The notes: generated by a model from the sequence alone, not told the origin. A stretch of 64,000 bases of DNA from Pseudomonadota bacterium (GCA_021851785.1 JAJZBV010000004.1:24591-88590), one strand, 5' to 3'. Counted from the stretch's first letter, positions 33,855 to 42,784 are shown. A program made the numbers and translations.

Positions 33855-34649
33855 ATGAGCCGCTGGCTTTCTCCCCTTGCCCTGCCGCTTGCCATATCGC
33901 TCCTCGCCCTCCTCGTCACCGCCTGCGCTCCGCGCCCACCGGCGGACGACAAGGAGGCGGTCGCCGATTACCGGGAGACCAACGACCCGCTGGAGCCGAC
34001 CAACCGGTTTTTCTACAAGACCAACGACCAGCTCGACGCGGTGACGCTGAAGCCGGCGGCAGAGGCCTATCGCTATGTCCTCCCCGATGGCGCGCGCGAG
34101 AGCGTCCACAACATGCTCGTCAACCTCAACGACCCGACGGTATTCTTCAACGACGTCGTCGAGGCCGAGCCGCGCCGCGCCGGCGATACATTGATGCGTT
34201 TCCTGATCAACTCGACGCTCGGCGTCGGCGGGTTCTTCGACGTCGCGAAGCACTGGGGCTATCCCAACCACGACGCCGATTTCGGCATGACGCTGGCGCT
34301 CTATGGCGTGCCGCCGGGGCCGTATCTGTTCCTTCCCATCATCGGTCCGTCCAACCCGCGTGATCTCGCCGGCTTCGGCGTCGATATCGCGGATTGGCCG
34401 TTCACCTGGATGACCAACGGCACCACGATTTACGCCTTGGAGTGGGCCTATTATGGCCTCAACGCCATCGATGTGCGCTCGCGCGTGCTAGATTCGCTCG
34501 ATCAGGTGCAAAAAACCGCGCTCGACCCCTACGCCACCATCAGGAGCCTCTATCGCCAGCGCCGGGAGAGCCAGATCGAGGCGATCCGCAACGATCATCG
34601 CGCCACCGTGCCGGCCTGGTTCCCGGCGCCGGCGACGCAAACCGAATAA
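33855..34649 (+). CDS. mlaA: phospholipid-transport lipoprotein MlaA (VacJ)
   Basis: Outer-membrane lipoprotein that removes misplaced phospholipids from the outer leaflet, first step of the Mla retrograde pathway. 264 residues from the ATG at 33855 (AAGGA 7 bp upstream). Signal peptide ends in the lipobox LLVTAC. The core has NDPLEPTNRFFYKTND, RESVHNMLVNLNDPTVFFND, FLINSTLGVGGFFDVAKHWG, DFGMTLALYGVPPGPYLFLPIIGPS and RSRVLDSLDQVQKTALDPYATIRSLYRQRR, all MlaA blocks. It is followed 53 bp later by mlaC; the mlaFED ABC genes are not in the window. Confidence 0.95.
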   Translation: MSRWLSPLALPLAISLLALLVTACAPRPPADDKEAVADYRETNDPLEPTNRFFYKTNDQLDAVTLKPAAEAYRYVLPDGARESVHNMLVNLNDPTVFFNDVVEAEPRRAGDTLMRFLINSTLGVGGFFDVAKHWGYPNHDADFGMTLALYGVPPGPYLFLPIIGPSNPRDLAGFGVDIADWPFTWMTNGTTIYALEWAYYGLNAIDVRSRVLDSLDQVQKTALDPYATIRSLYRQRRESQIEAIRNDHRATVPAWFPAPATQTE

Positions 34650-34702
34650 CCCGCGAGCGGGCTCGCGGTTGCTCCGGTTTTTCCCCAAGGAAGAGAGAGA
34701 CC

Positions 34703-35305
34703 ATGCTGAAAAGACGTCAGGTTTTCCCCCTCATTGGCCTCGCCCCGGCGCTGCTGTGGCGGCGGCGCGCGCAGGCCGCCGATCCCGCCGGCTTCGTGCG
34801 CGAGGTGGGTGATCAGCTCGTCGGCGTCATCAACGGCCCCGGCTCGACGGTCGACAAGCGCGGCCAGATCCGCCAGATCATCGACCGTTTCGTCGATGTC
34901 GACGGTATCGGCCGCTTCTGCCTCGGCCGTTTCTGGCGCCTCGCGACGCCGCCGCAGCGGCAGGACTATCTCGCCTTGTTCCATCAGGTGCTGGTGACCA
35001 GCATCTCCGGCCATCTCGGCGAATATAAGGGGGTGCGCTACACGCTGGGGCGCGTCTCTCCGCACGACGATACGGTCTGGGTCGGAACCACGATCTTTCG
35101 CCCCAACAACCCGCAGGCGGACGTGCAATGGGTGATCGCGACCGTCGATGGCGGCCAGAAGATCGAGGATCTGGTGGTCGAGGGCACCAGCCTCCGCCTC
35201 ACCCAGCGCAGCGATTACGCGGGCTTCCTCCAGCACAACGGCGACAACGTCCAGGCGCTGATCGATGCCATGCGGCGCACCCTGGCGCAGGCTTCCCAGG
35301 GTTAG
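34703..35305 (+). CDS. mlaC: periplasmic phospholipid-binding protein MlaC
   Basis: Periplasmic shuttle of the Mla system (Ttg2D/MlaC family), carrying phospholipid between MlaA and the inner-membrane MlaFEDB complex. It has 200 residues from the ATG at 34703 with AAGGAAGAG upstream. The signal is short with arginines (MLKRRQVFPLIGLAPALLWRRRAQA, cleavage near AQAAD). Family features: NGPGSTVDKRGQIRQIIDRFVDVDGIGRFCLGRFWR, then FHQVLVTSISGHLGEY, WVIATVDGGQKIEDLVVEG and RSDYAGFLQHNGDNVQALIDAM. Its stop overlaps the convergent acetyltransferase gene by 4 bp. Confidence 0.93.
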   Translation: MLKRRQVFPLIGLAPALLWRRRAQAADPAGFVREVGDQLVGVINGPGSTVDKRGQIRQIIDRFVDVDGIGRFCLGRFWRLATPPQRQDYLALFHQVLVTSISGHLGEYKGVRYTLGRVSPHDDTVWVGTTIFRPNNPQADVQWVIATVDGGQKIEDLVVEGTSLRLTQRSDYAGFLQHNGDNVQALIDAMRRTLAQASQG

Positions 35306-35847
35306 CCTTCCCGGGGATGGGGCGGCGCGCGCTCGCTCCGATAAACCAGCATCTCATAGCCATCGCGGGTGAACGCGCCGGTCTCGCGCATGCCGATTCC
35401 GCCGAGCACCAGGCGCGAGGCGACGTTGTCGGCGCGCGCCACGGCGACGATCCGGGGAAGACCCGCCTCTTCATGGGCAAAACGCAGCGCCGCCCCCGCC
35501 GCCTCGCGCGCGAGACCCTGGCCGCGCGCCTCCGGCCACAGCGCGAAACGGAGCGCCGGGCCGAGGCCGTCGGGCCGCGCCATGATCCCGGCGATGCCGA
35601 CGAACCGCCCATCCGTCCGCCGCCGCGCCGACCACATGCCCACCCCTTCGCGCGCCCAGAAGGCGATATCCTCGGCGAGTTCGGCCATCGTCTGCTGCGG
35701 CAGGCGGACGCCGCCGAGCATCACCGCGAATACCCGGGGATCGGCCTTGAGCGCGATCAGCGCCGGCAAATCCGCCCCCGCGACCGGGCGCAGCACGAGG
35801 CGGCCAGTCCCCAAGACGAGCCGGCCAAAGATGGGGTGGCCGCTCAT
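35302..35847 (-). CDS. GNAT-family N-acetyltransferase
   Basis: Acetyltransferase of the RimJ/RimL-like GNAT group, 181 residues. Opening TGRLVLRPVAGADLPALIAL and the acetyl-CoA binding region ALWPEARGQGLAREAAGAAL (the Q/RxxGxG/A loop is RGQGLA) are plain, followed by RIVAVARADNVASRLVLGGIGMRETGAF. Likely acetylates an amine or protein N-terminus; the substrate is not visible. Convergent with mlaC and 30 bp downstream of ettA on the same strand, so possibly co-transcribed with it. Confidence 0.88.
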   Translation of the reverse strand: MSGHPIFGRLVLGTGRLVLRPVAGADLPALIALKADPRVFAVMLGGVRLPQQTMAELAEDIAFWAREGVGMWSARRRTDGRFVGIAGIMARPDGLGPALRFALWPEARGQGLAREAAGAALRFAHEEAGLPRIVAVARADNVASRLVLGGIGMRETGAFTRDGYEMLVYRSERAPPHPREG

Positions 35848-35877
35848 GTCCCGCCGGGCCGCCGCCCGCCGCCGCGC

Positions 35878-37560
35878 TCAGCGGGTGAGCGGGCGGTATT
35901 TGATGCGGTGCGGCTCGGTCGCGTCGGCGCCGAGGCGCGCGCGCTTGTCTTCCTCATAGGCCGCGAAATTGCCTTCGAACCATTCGACATGGCTGTCACC
36001 CTCGAAGGCGAGGATATGGGTCGCGAGCCGATCGAGGAACCAGCGATCATGGCTGATGATCACCGCGCAGCCGGGAAATTCCGCGAGAGCCTCCTCCAGC
36101 GCGCGCAGCGTATCGACGTCGAGATCGTTGGTCGGTTCATCGAGCAGGATGACATTGGCTTCGGTTTTCAACATCTTGGCGAGATGGACGCGGTTGCGCT
36201 CGCCGCCCGAGAGCAGGCCGACCTTCTTCTGCTGATCGGCGCCCTTGAAGTTGAAGGCGCCGACATAGGCGCGTGACGCGACCGCGCGCTTACCGAGATA
36301 GATCACATCGGTGCCGCCGCTGATTTCCTCCCACACCGTTTTGGTCGCCTCCAGGCTGTCGCGGCTTTGATCGACATAGCCGAGCCTGACCGTCTCGCCG
36401 ACGCGCAAACTGCCGGAATCGGGCGTCTCCTGGCCGGTGATCATGCGAAACAGCGTCGTCTTGCCGGCGCCGTTGGGGCCGATCACGCCGACGATGCCGC
36501 CCGGCGGCAGCTTGAAGCTCAACCCCTCGATCAGCAAACGGTCGCCATAGCCCTTGCCGAGATTTTCCGCCTCGATCACCGTGCCGCCGAGACGCGGGCC
36601 TGGCGGGATGATGATCTCGGCGACGCCGCCGGTGAGTTCCTGCGATTTCGCCAGCATGTCCTCATAGCGGGCGATGCGGGCGCGATTCTTGGCCTGGCGC
36701 GCGCGCGGGCTCGCGCCGATCCATTCCTCCTCGGCGGCGAGGGCCCGCTGGCGGGCACTTTCCTCTTTCTCCTCCTGGGCGAGGCGTTTGCGCTTTTGCG
36801 CCAGCCACGAGGAGTAATTGCCCTCGAAGGGATAGCCGCGGCCGCGCTCGATTTCGAGAATCCAGTTGGTGACGTTGTCGAGGAAATAGCGGTCATGGGT
36901 GACGACGATCACCGTGCCGGCATAGTCACGGAGCGTGTGTTCGAGCCAGGCGACGCTTTCGGCGTCGAGATGGTTGGTCGGCTCGTCGAGTAAAAGGAGA
37001 TCGGGTTTTTCCAGCAATAGCCGGCAGAGGGCGACCCGGCGCTTCTCGCCGCCGGATAGCGGGCCGACGAGGGCATCGGGCGGCGGGCAGCGCAGCGCAT
37101 CGAGCGCGATTTCGACCCGGCGCTCGAGATCCCAGCCCTCACCGGCGTCGATCACGCCTTGCAACTCGGCCTGCTCGGCGAGCAGCGCCTCCATCCGCGC
37201 GTCATCCATCGGCTCGGCGAAGGCATTGGCGATGTCATTGAAGCGGGCGAGCGCGGCCTTGAGGGCGGAAAACGCTTCCTCGACATTTTCGCCCACCGTC
37301 TTGTCGGGATCGAGCCGCGGCTCCTGGGCGAGGTAGCCGACGCGCACGCCATCGGCGGCCCAGGCCTCGCCGCCGAACTCGGCCTCGAGTCCCGCCATGA
37401 TGCGGAGGAGCGTCGATTTGCCGGCGCCATTGACGCCGAGCACGCCGATCTTCACCCCCGGCAGGAAGGAGAGGGTAATGCCCTTGAACACCTCGCGCCC
37501 GCCTGGATAGGCTTTGGTGAGGTCTTTCATCACATAGACGTATTGATAACGCGCCATCAT
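35878..37560 (-). CDS. ettA: energy-dependent translational throttle protein EttA (ABC-F)
   Basis: ABC-F ATPase that binds the ribosomal E site and gates translation by ATP/ADP ratio; 560 residues, the normal EttA length. Two ABC cassettes: Walker A GVNGAGKST and GPNGAGKTT, signature LSGGEKRRVALCRLLLEKPDLLLLDEPTNHLD and LSGGERNRVHLAKMLKTEANVILLDEPTNDLD, joined by the P-site tRNA-interaction linker (FEGNYSSWLAQKRKRLAQEEKEE). The EttA arm QGVIDAGEGWDLERRVEIALDALR is present. No membrane segments. The ATG pair at 37560/37557 follows GGAG. Confidence 0.95.
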   Translation of the reverse strand: MMARYQYVYVMKDLTKAYPGGREVFKGITLSFLPGVKIGVLGVNGAGKSTLLRIMAGLEAEFGGEAWAADGVRVGYLAQEPRLDPDKTVGENVEEAFSALKAALARFNDIANAFAEPMDDARMEALLAEQAELQGVIDAGEGWDLERRVEIALDALRCPPPDALVGPLSGGEKRRVALCRLLLEKPDLLLLDEPTNHLDAESVAWLEHTLRDYAGTVIVVTHDRYFLDNVTNWILEIERGRGYPFEGNYSSWLAQKRKRLAQEEKEESARQRALAAEEEWIGASPRARQAKNRARIARYEDMLAKSQELTGGVAEIIIPPGPRLGGTVIEAENLGKGYGDRLLIEGLSFKLPPGGIVGVIGPNGAGKTTLFRMITGQETPDSGSLRVGETVRLGYVDQSRDSLEATKTVWEEISGGTDVIYLGKRAVASRAYVGAFNFKGADQQKKVGLLSGGERNRVHLAKMLKTEANVILLDEPTNDLDVDTLRALEEALAEFPGCAVIISHDRWFLDRLATHILAFEGDSHVEWFEGNFAAYEEDKRARLGADATEPHRIKYRPLTR

Positions 37561-37627
37561 CGGGCTCCGGCAGGGAAGGGGCGGTTTTAGGGGGGTCCGG
37601 GCGGCGGGGCAACGGCCCGGCCCGATC

Positions 37628-37701
37628 TGCGCCCGGCAGGACTTGAACCCGCAACCAAGCCGTTATGAGCGGCCCGCTCTAACCAGTTGAGCTACAGGCG
37701 C
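37628..37701 (-). tRNA. tRNA with CAU anticodon (tRNA-Ile2 favoured over elongator Met)
   Basis: Complete cloverleaf read on the minus strand: acceptor GCGCCTG/CGGGCGC with A73, D arm GCTC/GAGC, anticodon stem GGCCG/CGGCT with loop CTCATAA, and T arm GCGGG-TTCAAGT-CCTGC. The CAU anticodon could be Met or Ile2 (lysidine-modified). The C4-G69 and C5-G68 pairs, which are TilS determinants, favour Ile2. No CCA is encoded after A73. Confidence 0.9.
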
Positions 37702-37822
37702 ATGAGTTCGACCATGCCGGCAAGAAGCGGGATTTGGCAAGAGGCGGAAAGTCGTTCTTCTTGACCGAAGCCAGCCGAGCCATTTCTCTCACATTGTAAG
37801 ATCAAGGTCGGAGGTTGTCGCC

Positions 37823-38296
37823 ATGAGTGACGGAGTTGTTGCCGTAGTTGCGGCCGAGGCTCCCCCGCGGAGCAAGCCGAGCAACTATCCCGAACCCTTT
37901 GCGTCACGGATGGCAGGGCGGATGAAACGGCCGCTCGGTGACCTGTTCGGCCTGAAAAATTTTGGCGTGAACCTCACACGTCTTTCGCCGGGCGCCATGT
38001 CCGCCCTGCATCATCGGCACACGCGCCAGGACGAGTTCATCTATGTCATTGAAGGCGAGCCAACCCTTTTCACCGATTCCGGAGAAACGCTCCTCAAGCC
38101 CGGCATGGTCGCTGGTTTCGCGGCAAACGGTACGGCGCACCACCTCGAGAATCGCACGGATAGGGATTGCGTGATCCTGGAGATAGGCGATCGCTCAGAC
38201 GGCGACGAGGGCAGTTATCCGGCGGATGACATCGCGGCGACAATGGGCGACGACGGCAAATGGCGGTTTACCCACAAGGACGGGACACCCTACTGA
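37823..38296 (+). CDS. cupin-domain protein
   Basis: Cupin of 157 residues with a clear metal motif: [18 protein letters not shown] (two His after Leu, His65-66 region, plus Glu) and the second motif [10 protein letters not shown]. Ribosome site GGAGG precedes the ATG at 37823. No signal peptide. This subgroup is often annotated only as cupin-domain protein; some relatives are regulatory or sugar-epimerase-like. It is alone, between the CAU tRNA and hppA, and has no operon partner to hint at its role. Confidence 0.85.
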   Translation: MSDGVVAVVAAEAPPRSKPSNYPEPFASRMAGRMKRPLGDLFGLKNFGVNLTRLSPGAMSALHHRHTRQDEFIYVIEGEPTLFTDSGETLLKPGMVAGFAANGTAHHLENRTDRDCVILEIGDRSDGDEGSYPADDIAATMGDDGKWRFTHKDGTPY

Positions 38297-38549
38297 GCGC
38301 GATGGCTTGCCCCCCCATGCACGAAGCCGGTTGACCGCTTTTCGCCCAATACCGGCATTCGAGATGGAACACTACCGAAGAACTCCCGGCGCCGGCTTGG
38401 GGGGCTTTTCCCGGGGCGGCCATTCTGTCATGTTCGTGATCGCATCGTCGGCGGCGACGCCGCGCGGGGCAGGGTTGTTGTGCTCTTGTTATGCGCTTGT
38501 CGTCTCCGATCAGATCACCCGGATCAGAAAACATAAGGAACCGTCCCGG

Positions 38550-40649
38550 ATGCTTTTGGCCGAAATCATCATCATTGCCTGTGGCGCCGTCGCCCTTGCC
38601 TATGGCTGGGCAACGGCCCGCGAAGTCCTCGCCGCCAGTCCCGGCACCGCCCGCATGCAGGAAATCGCCGGCGCCATCCAAGAAGGCGCGCGGGCTTACC
38701 TCAACCGCCAATATACCACCGTCGCCGCCGCCGGCATCGTCATTCTGATCATTCTCGGCGCCCTGCTCGGCCTTCGGGTCGCGATCGGCTTTCTGATCGG
38801 CGCCGTGCTCTCGGCGACGGCCGGCTATGTCGGGATGAATGTCTCGGTGCGCGCCAATGTCCGCACCGCCGAGGCGTCGAAAAGCGGCCTCGCCGCGGGG
38901 CTTTCGCTGGCCTTCAAATCGGGCGCGATCACCGGGCTTCTGGTCGTCGGCCTCGGTCTCCTCGGCGTCACCTTCTATTACATCATTCTCCGCGCCATCA
39001 TGCCCGGCGATGATCTCCGCCCGGTTCTGGAGGCGATGGTCGGGCTCTCCTTCGGCGCCTCGCTGATCTCGATCTTCGCCCGGCTCGGCGGCGGCATCTT
39101 CACCAAGGGCGCCGATGTCGGCGCCGATCTGGTCGGCAAGGTCGAGGCCGGCATCCCCGAGGACGACCCCCGCAACCCCGCCGTGATCGCCGACAATGTC
39201 GGCGACAATGTCGGCGATTGCGCCGGCATGGCCGCCGATCTGTTCGAGACCTACGTGGTCACGGTGGTCGCGACGATGCTGCTGACGGCGATCAATTTCG
39301 CCGGCCAGATTCGCGACGACCTGCTGTTCCTGCCGCTGCTGATCGGCGGCGTCTGCATCGTCACCTCGATCATCGGCACCTATTTCGTCAGGCTCGGGAG
39401 CGACGGCAACATCATGCGGGCGCTCTATAAGGGGCTGGTCGTCACCGGCGGCCTCTCGGTGGTGGCGATCGCGCTGGTGATCGCGGCGCTCATCGGTTTT
39501 TCGACCCCGATCGCGACCACCGCCGGCGGCGCCGTCACCGGAGGCGGGCTCTTCGTCTGCGCCCTGATCGGCCTTGCCGTCACCGGGCTGATCGTCTGGA
39601 TCACCGAATACTACACCTCGACCGCCTATCGCCCGGTGCGCAGCATCGCGCTGAGTTCGACCACCGGGCACGGCACCAATGTCATCCAGGGCCTCGCGGT
39701 CTCGATGGAGGCGACGGCGCTGCCAGTGGTGGTGATCTCGGCCGGCATCATCGCCGCCTCCCTCACCGCCGGGCTCTATGGCATTTCGATCGCCGCGACG
39801 ACGATGCTGGCGCTCGCCGGCATGATCGTCGCCCTCGACGCCTATGGGCCGGTGACCGACAATGCCGGCGGCATCGCCGAGATGGCCGATCTGCCGAAAG
39901 AGGTGCGGGTGACGACGGATGCGCTGGACGCCGTCGGCAACACCACCAAGGCGGTCACCAAGGGCTATGCCATCGGCTCCGCCGGGCTTGCCTCGCTGGT
40001 GCTGTTCGCCGCCTATTCCGAGGATCTGAGGCATTATTTCCCGCGCCTCGACGTGCATTTCAACCTCCAGGATCCGTTCGTGGTGATCGGGCTCTTCATC
40101 GGCGGGTTGTTGCCGTATCTGTTCGGGGCGCTGGGCATGACCGCGGTCGGCCGCGCTGCCGGCGCGGTGGTGGTGGAGGTGCGGCGACAGTTCCGCGAGA
40201 TCCCCGGCATCATGGAAGGCACCGGGCGGCCGGAATACGGGCGCGCCGTCGATCTGCTGACGCGGGCCGCGATCCGCGAGATGATCGTGCCCTCGCTGTT
40301 GCCGGTGCTGGCGCCGGTGGTGCTGTTTTTCGTGGTCGACGCGATCGGTGGCGCCGCCGCCGGCTTCAGCGCCCTCGGCGCGATGCTGCTCGGGACCATC
40401 GTCACCGGTCTTTTCGTCGCGATCTCGATGACCTCGGGCGGCGGCGCCTGGGACAATGCCAAGAAATACATCGAGGAAGGCCATCACGGCGGCAAAGGAT
40501 CCGAAGCCCACAAGGCGGCGGTGACCGGCGATACCGTCGGCGATCCCTACAAGGACACCGCCGGGCCGGCGATCAACCCGATGATCAAGATCACCAATAT
40601 CGTCGCGCTGCTGCTGCTCGCCATCCTCGCCAAATGGATGGGTGGCTAA
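38550..40649 (+). CDS. hppA: K+-independent proton-translocating pyrophosphatase
   Basis: Membrane-bound H+-PPase that uses pyrophosphate hydrolysis to pump protons; 699 residues from the ATG at 38550 (AAGGA upstream), with about 16 hydrophobic helices. The substrate site [22 protein letters not shown] and [20 protein letters not shown] are intact, as is [15 protein letters not shown]. The K+-dependence motif reads GNTTKA rather than GNTTAA, and the helix continues [14 protein letters not shown]; Lys there marks the K+-independent type, as in Rhodospirillum rubrum. Upstream 38297-38549 holds no gene; I saw only a weak promoter-like TTGTTG...TTATGC stretch. Confidence 0.95.
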   Translation: MLLAEIIIIACGAVALAYGWATAREVLAASPGTARMQEIAGAIQEGARAYLNRQYTTVAAAGIVILIILGALLGLRVAIGFLIGAVLSATAGYVGMNVSVRANVRTAEASKSGLAAGLSLAFKSGAITGLLVVGLGLLGVTFYYIILRAIMPGDDLRPVLEAMVGLSFGASLISIFARLGGGIFTKGADVGADLVGKVEAGIPEDDPRNPAVIADNVGDNVGDCAGMAADLFETYVVTVVATMLLTAINFAGQIRDDLLFLPLLIGGVCIVTSIIGTYFVRLGSDGNIMRALYKGLVVTGGLSVVAIALVIAALIGFSTPIATTAGGAVTGGGLFVCALIGLAVTGLIVWITEYYTSTAYRPVRSIALSSTTGHGTNVIQGLAVSMEATALPVVVISAGIIAASLTAGLYGISIAATTMLALAGMIVALDAYGPVTDNAGGIAEMADLPKEVRVTTDALDAVGNTTKAVTKGYAIGSAGLASLVLFAAYSEDLRHYFPRLDVHFNLQDPFVVIGLFIGGLLPYLFGALGMTAVGRAAGAVVVEVRRQFREIPGIMEGTGRPEYGRAVDLLTRAAIREMIVPSLLPVLAPVVLFFVVDAIGGAAAGFSALGAMLLGTIVTGLFVAISMTSGGGAWDNAKKYIEEGHHGGKGSEAHKAAVTGDTVGDPYKDTAGPAINPMIKITNIVALLLLAILAKWMGG

Positions 40650-40692
40650 CCGGGACAGGGGCCAGGGGCACGCCCTGGCCCAAGTTCTGGGC

Positions 40693-40899
40693 TTATTTCG
40701 CGTCCTTGGTCATCGGGCAGGTCCGCATGCCGAGGAGGGTGTAAAGCGGGCAAAACCGCATCAGCGCGGTCGCGATCGGCACCACGCCGATCAGCCCGAC
40801 CCAGCGCCATTCGCCATGGTCAAAGGCGGCGAAGGCGAGAAGGGCGATGCCGATCACGATGCGGATGATCCGGTCAATGGTTCCGACATTGGCGGTCAT
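40693..40899 (-). CDS. DUF2892 small inner-membrane protein
   Basis: 68 residues with the compact DUF2892 pattern: NVGTIDRIIRIVIGIALLAFAAF (first helix with conserved RIIRI), WVGLIGVVPIATALMRFCPLYTLLG (second helix ending FCPLY). The ATG at 40899 has a strong GAGGAG ribosome site. It is the second DUF2892 gene in the window (the first is next to sqr). No functional partner adjoins it; it converges on hppA, 43 bp away. The Cys of FCPLYTLLG is the one conserved in YgaP-type domains. Confidence 0.88.
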   Translation of the reverse strand: MTANVGTIDRIIRIVIGIALLAFAAFDHGEWRWVGLIGVVPIATALMRFCPLYTLLGMRTCPMTKDAK

Positions 40900-41075
40900 G
40901 TTTCCAACTCCTCATGCAAGCCGGACGGAATCCCGGCCTTTTGTTCCATGTAGGAAAGATTTTGCCGCCTGAAATCCCCCTCGGTCGCGCTTTCTTCGCG
41001 GGGCAGACATCTCCCGCCCGAGCTGAGCGGCCGCCTGGCTTGTGGCGGGGATGGATTTATGTTAGTAAGTGTGAC

Positions 41076-41672
41076 ATGACCACTGACAAATCTTCCCCCG
41101 CCTCGCCGCTCCTGTCCGATGTGGCGCGCCAGCTTTTGATCATGTTTGGCCTGGAAAATTTCTCCCGTGCCAAGCCGCCGGCGGAGGGTCCACTCGCCGC
41201 GGAGCCGCTCAAGGACGATCAGGGGCAACAAGTATTTGCGCCCGATCATCAGCGAAAGAAGGGTGAAGAAGAAAGGAACGTGGCGGTCATGCGTCCCGCA
41301 TTCATGGATCCGCATTTCTTCGTGAGAAAGGGAATCGAGGACAGGAAGCGGGATGAAGAAGCACTGAAATATGCTGGAGAGAGCGGGATGTTATTATTTG
41401 CGCTCACATACGGACTTATTGATACGAACCTATTCAACTTCGATCATGGTGGCCCGTGGGACGCGCAACGTATCGCTGATCATTTTTATGAAAAATATGT
41501 CGAATATGCAACCATAGCTATCGGCCTTTATGCTGCTGCATATGGTATTCCTGAGGATAAGATTCTCGAAATAGAAAATATTACATTTGGAAAATCTATA
41601 CAAGATAGAGATTGTGATAAAATTTACAAAAATCTTCCTGAGGACAATATAAAATGGACAGATATAGGGTAA
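41076..41672 (+). CDS. hypothetical protein, AT-rich 3' half, orphan
   Basis: No family recognised with confidence. 198 residues from the ATG at 41076; an in-frame start 54 codons upstream adds low-complexity sequence. Residues 1-60 are Pro/Lys-rich and ordinary in codon use. From about residue 95 the DNA becomes markedly AT-rich, unlike the rest of the window. The C-terminal part has GGPWDAQRIADHFYEKY followed by AIGLYAAAYGIPEDKILE, a small-domain look reminiscent of C-terminal effector domains of polymorphic toxins (weak inference). It precedes a membrane-anchored orphan by 51 bp in a region with an IS remnant and a broken integrase, so horizontal origin is likely. Confidence 0.55.
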   Translation: MTTDKSSPASPLLSDVARQLLIMFGLENFSRAKPPAEGPLAAEPLKDDQGQQVFAPDHQRKKGEEERNVAVMRPAFMDPHFFVRKGIEDRKRDEEALKYAGESGMLLFALTYGLIDTNLFNFDHGGPWDAQRIADHFYEKYVEYATIAIGLYAAAYGIPEDKILEIENITFGKSIQDRDCDKIYKNLPEDNIKWTDIG

Positions 41673-41723
41673 GAATTATACAAATCAGGAAAAATATCTC
41701 CGAATTCCGAGCCATAAAATGTC

Positions 41724-42239
41724 ATGATAAAGCGCATCGTTCGTATAGGATGCTTAATATTGTTATGTTTATTTTTGTTGTTTATGGGATTTATTGTTTT
41801 TGGTATTTGGTTAATGCTCCACAAACCCACTGATTGTTACGTGATCTCCCGCGACACCTTTCCCTCTCCGGATCATGCCTGGACAGCAGTGGACGAATCC
41901 CATGAATGCGTATTATGGATTTTTGTAACCGATTTGTGGTCGGAAATCTATCTGGTGACAGAGAGGCCGGTGCCGTTGCAGGTCATTCCCATCCTCACTA
42001 CGCGGTACGAACCGCCCCAACTCGTCTGGTCCGCGCCGGACGTGCTGCAACTCCGCGTTCGCTGGCCGCGCAGGTTCGATCCCTATGTCAGGAATGCCGA
42101 CAGGGTCCGGATCGAGATGCGTTATGACACGGCGGCATGGATCGACTGGGAGGCAAAATGGGACAGATACAATATGGAAACCGGCCGATATTACATCGAC
42201 GGCGGCCTGCGCGTTAAGCTTACGCCCGACCCAAGGTAA
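41724..42239 (+). CDS. hypothetical membrane-anchored protein, orphan
   Basis: 171 residues, family not recognised. A single strongly hydrophobic N-terminal helix (about residues 8-32, ending IWLMLHKPTDCY) anchors or exports it; the rest is predicted periplasmic. The soluble part reads SRDTFPSPDHAWTAVDE and YLVTERPVPLQVIPILTTRY, ending in GLRVKLTPDPR, resembling small secreted beta-rich proteins. The 5' end is AT-rich, the 3' end is normal GC. It follows the orphan at 41076 on the same strand. A toxin-immunity style pairing is possible but unproven. Confidence 0.6.
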   Translation: MIKRIVRIGCLILLCLFLLFMGFIVFGIWLMLHKPTDCYVISRDTFPSPDHAWTAVDESHECVLWIFVTDLWSEIYLVTERPVPLQVIPILTTRYEPPQLVWSAPDVLQLRVRWPRRFDPYVRNADRVRIEMRYDTAAWIDWEAKWDRYNMETGRYYIDGGLRVKLTPDPR

Positions 42240-42369
42240 GACCCGGCCGGATCGTGCCCAAGTTGAAACCGTGACATGACACGGCGCTCCCTCCGCATCG
42301 GCTGTTTCAGTGTAATTGCTCACCCCGGGCTGGTAGCTACGCGGCAATCGGCAGCGGAGTGCCTTGGAG

Positions 42370-42480
42370 TGAACCGCCCCGGGTTTGCCGGAGGCTGTTT
42401 CGTTTGAGTCACGCCGCCTGGGAGCGCTCCTTGCTTTGAGCATAATAGCGTGCTTCGGCCTCGCCGGGTGGGAGAGACGC
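42370..42480 (-). mobile_element. IS3-family insertion-sequence remnant (transposase C-terminus plus inverted-repeat end)
   Basis: On the minus strand the frame ending at the TGA at 42409-42411 reads PPGEAEARYYAQSKERSQAA, the typical tail of IS3-family transposases ([T/P]PAEAEARYYA...AA). The DNA after it runs through the usual spacer to TGAACCGCCCCGGGTTT at 42370, the kind of terminal inverted repeat these elements carry. Only about 110 bp survives; the body of the element and the other end are missing. Confidence 0.7.
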
Positions 42481-42558
42481 TTCCGTGGAAAATCCGGGCA
42501 TTGCGTCGAGACTTCCGTTGGCTGATATTTTTGTCTTGCCAGGCGTTGCCGGTTGGGC

Positions 42559-42634
42559 AAAAAAATTGGCGGCCCGGAGGCCGCCAAGTTTAGGGAGGAA
42601 ACGTCCAAGAATGCGCGAGGCGGTGCCTCGCGCA
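42559..42634 (-). ncRNA. candidate small RNA with an anti-Shine-Dalgarno loop
   Basis: About 76 nt on the minus strand made of three adjacent hairpins. (1) A perfect 9-bp stem GCGCGAGGC/GCCTCGCGC with a 3-nt loop (42633-42613), starting where transcription should begin. (2) GTTT-CCTCCCT-AAAC (42602-42588), exposing CCUCCC. (3) A perfect 9-bp stem TTGGCGGCC/GGCCGCCAA with a TCCG loop followed by seven T (42587-42559), a textbook rho-independent terminator. A promoter lies upstream at the right distance. CCUCCC loops are the hallmark of several alphaproteobacterial trans-acting sRNAs (CcsR and alpha-r14-like), which block ribosome binding sites; membership is inferred, not shown. Confidence 0.72.
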
Positions 42635-42640
42635 GGACGA

Positions 42641-42668
42641 GATATAGCGGCTCCGGGTCGAGCCTCAA
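42641..42668 (-). promoter_or_regulatory. promoter of the candidate small RNA
   Basis: Minus strand TTGAGG (42668-42663), a 16-bp spacer, TATATC (42646-42641). The predicted start, 6-8 nt downstream at about 42634, coincides with the base of the first hairpin. Confidence 0.6.
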
Positions 42669-42784
42669 CTTAAATTTGTGCAATGCAGCAAAGCGCCGCA
42701 AGCAATGTTGCGATTTTGCCACAGGCTTGGCCTGCCCGCCCCGCTTTCTCGGCCTGCCCGTGCTGGCCGATGTAGATTTACTGG

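Noticed and set aside
38297..38549. Possible small gene or insertion remnant upstream of hppA
   Set aside because: No frame shows protein-like sequence or a ribosome site, and no inverted-repeat ends were found; only a weak promoter-like stretch.
42611..42673. A 20-codon plus-strand frame with a strong GGGAGGAAA ribosome-like site
   Set aside because: The GGGAGG is the complement of the CCTCCC loop of the candidate sRNA. The adjoining hairpins, T run and promoter only make sense on the minus strand, and the peptide has no recognisable feature. It cannot be fully excluded.
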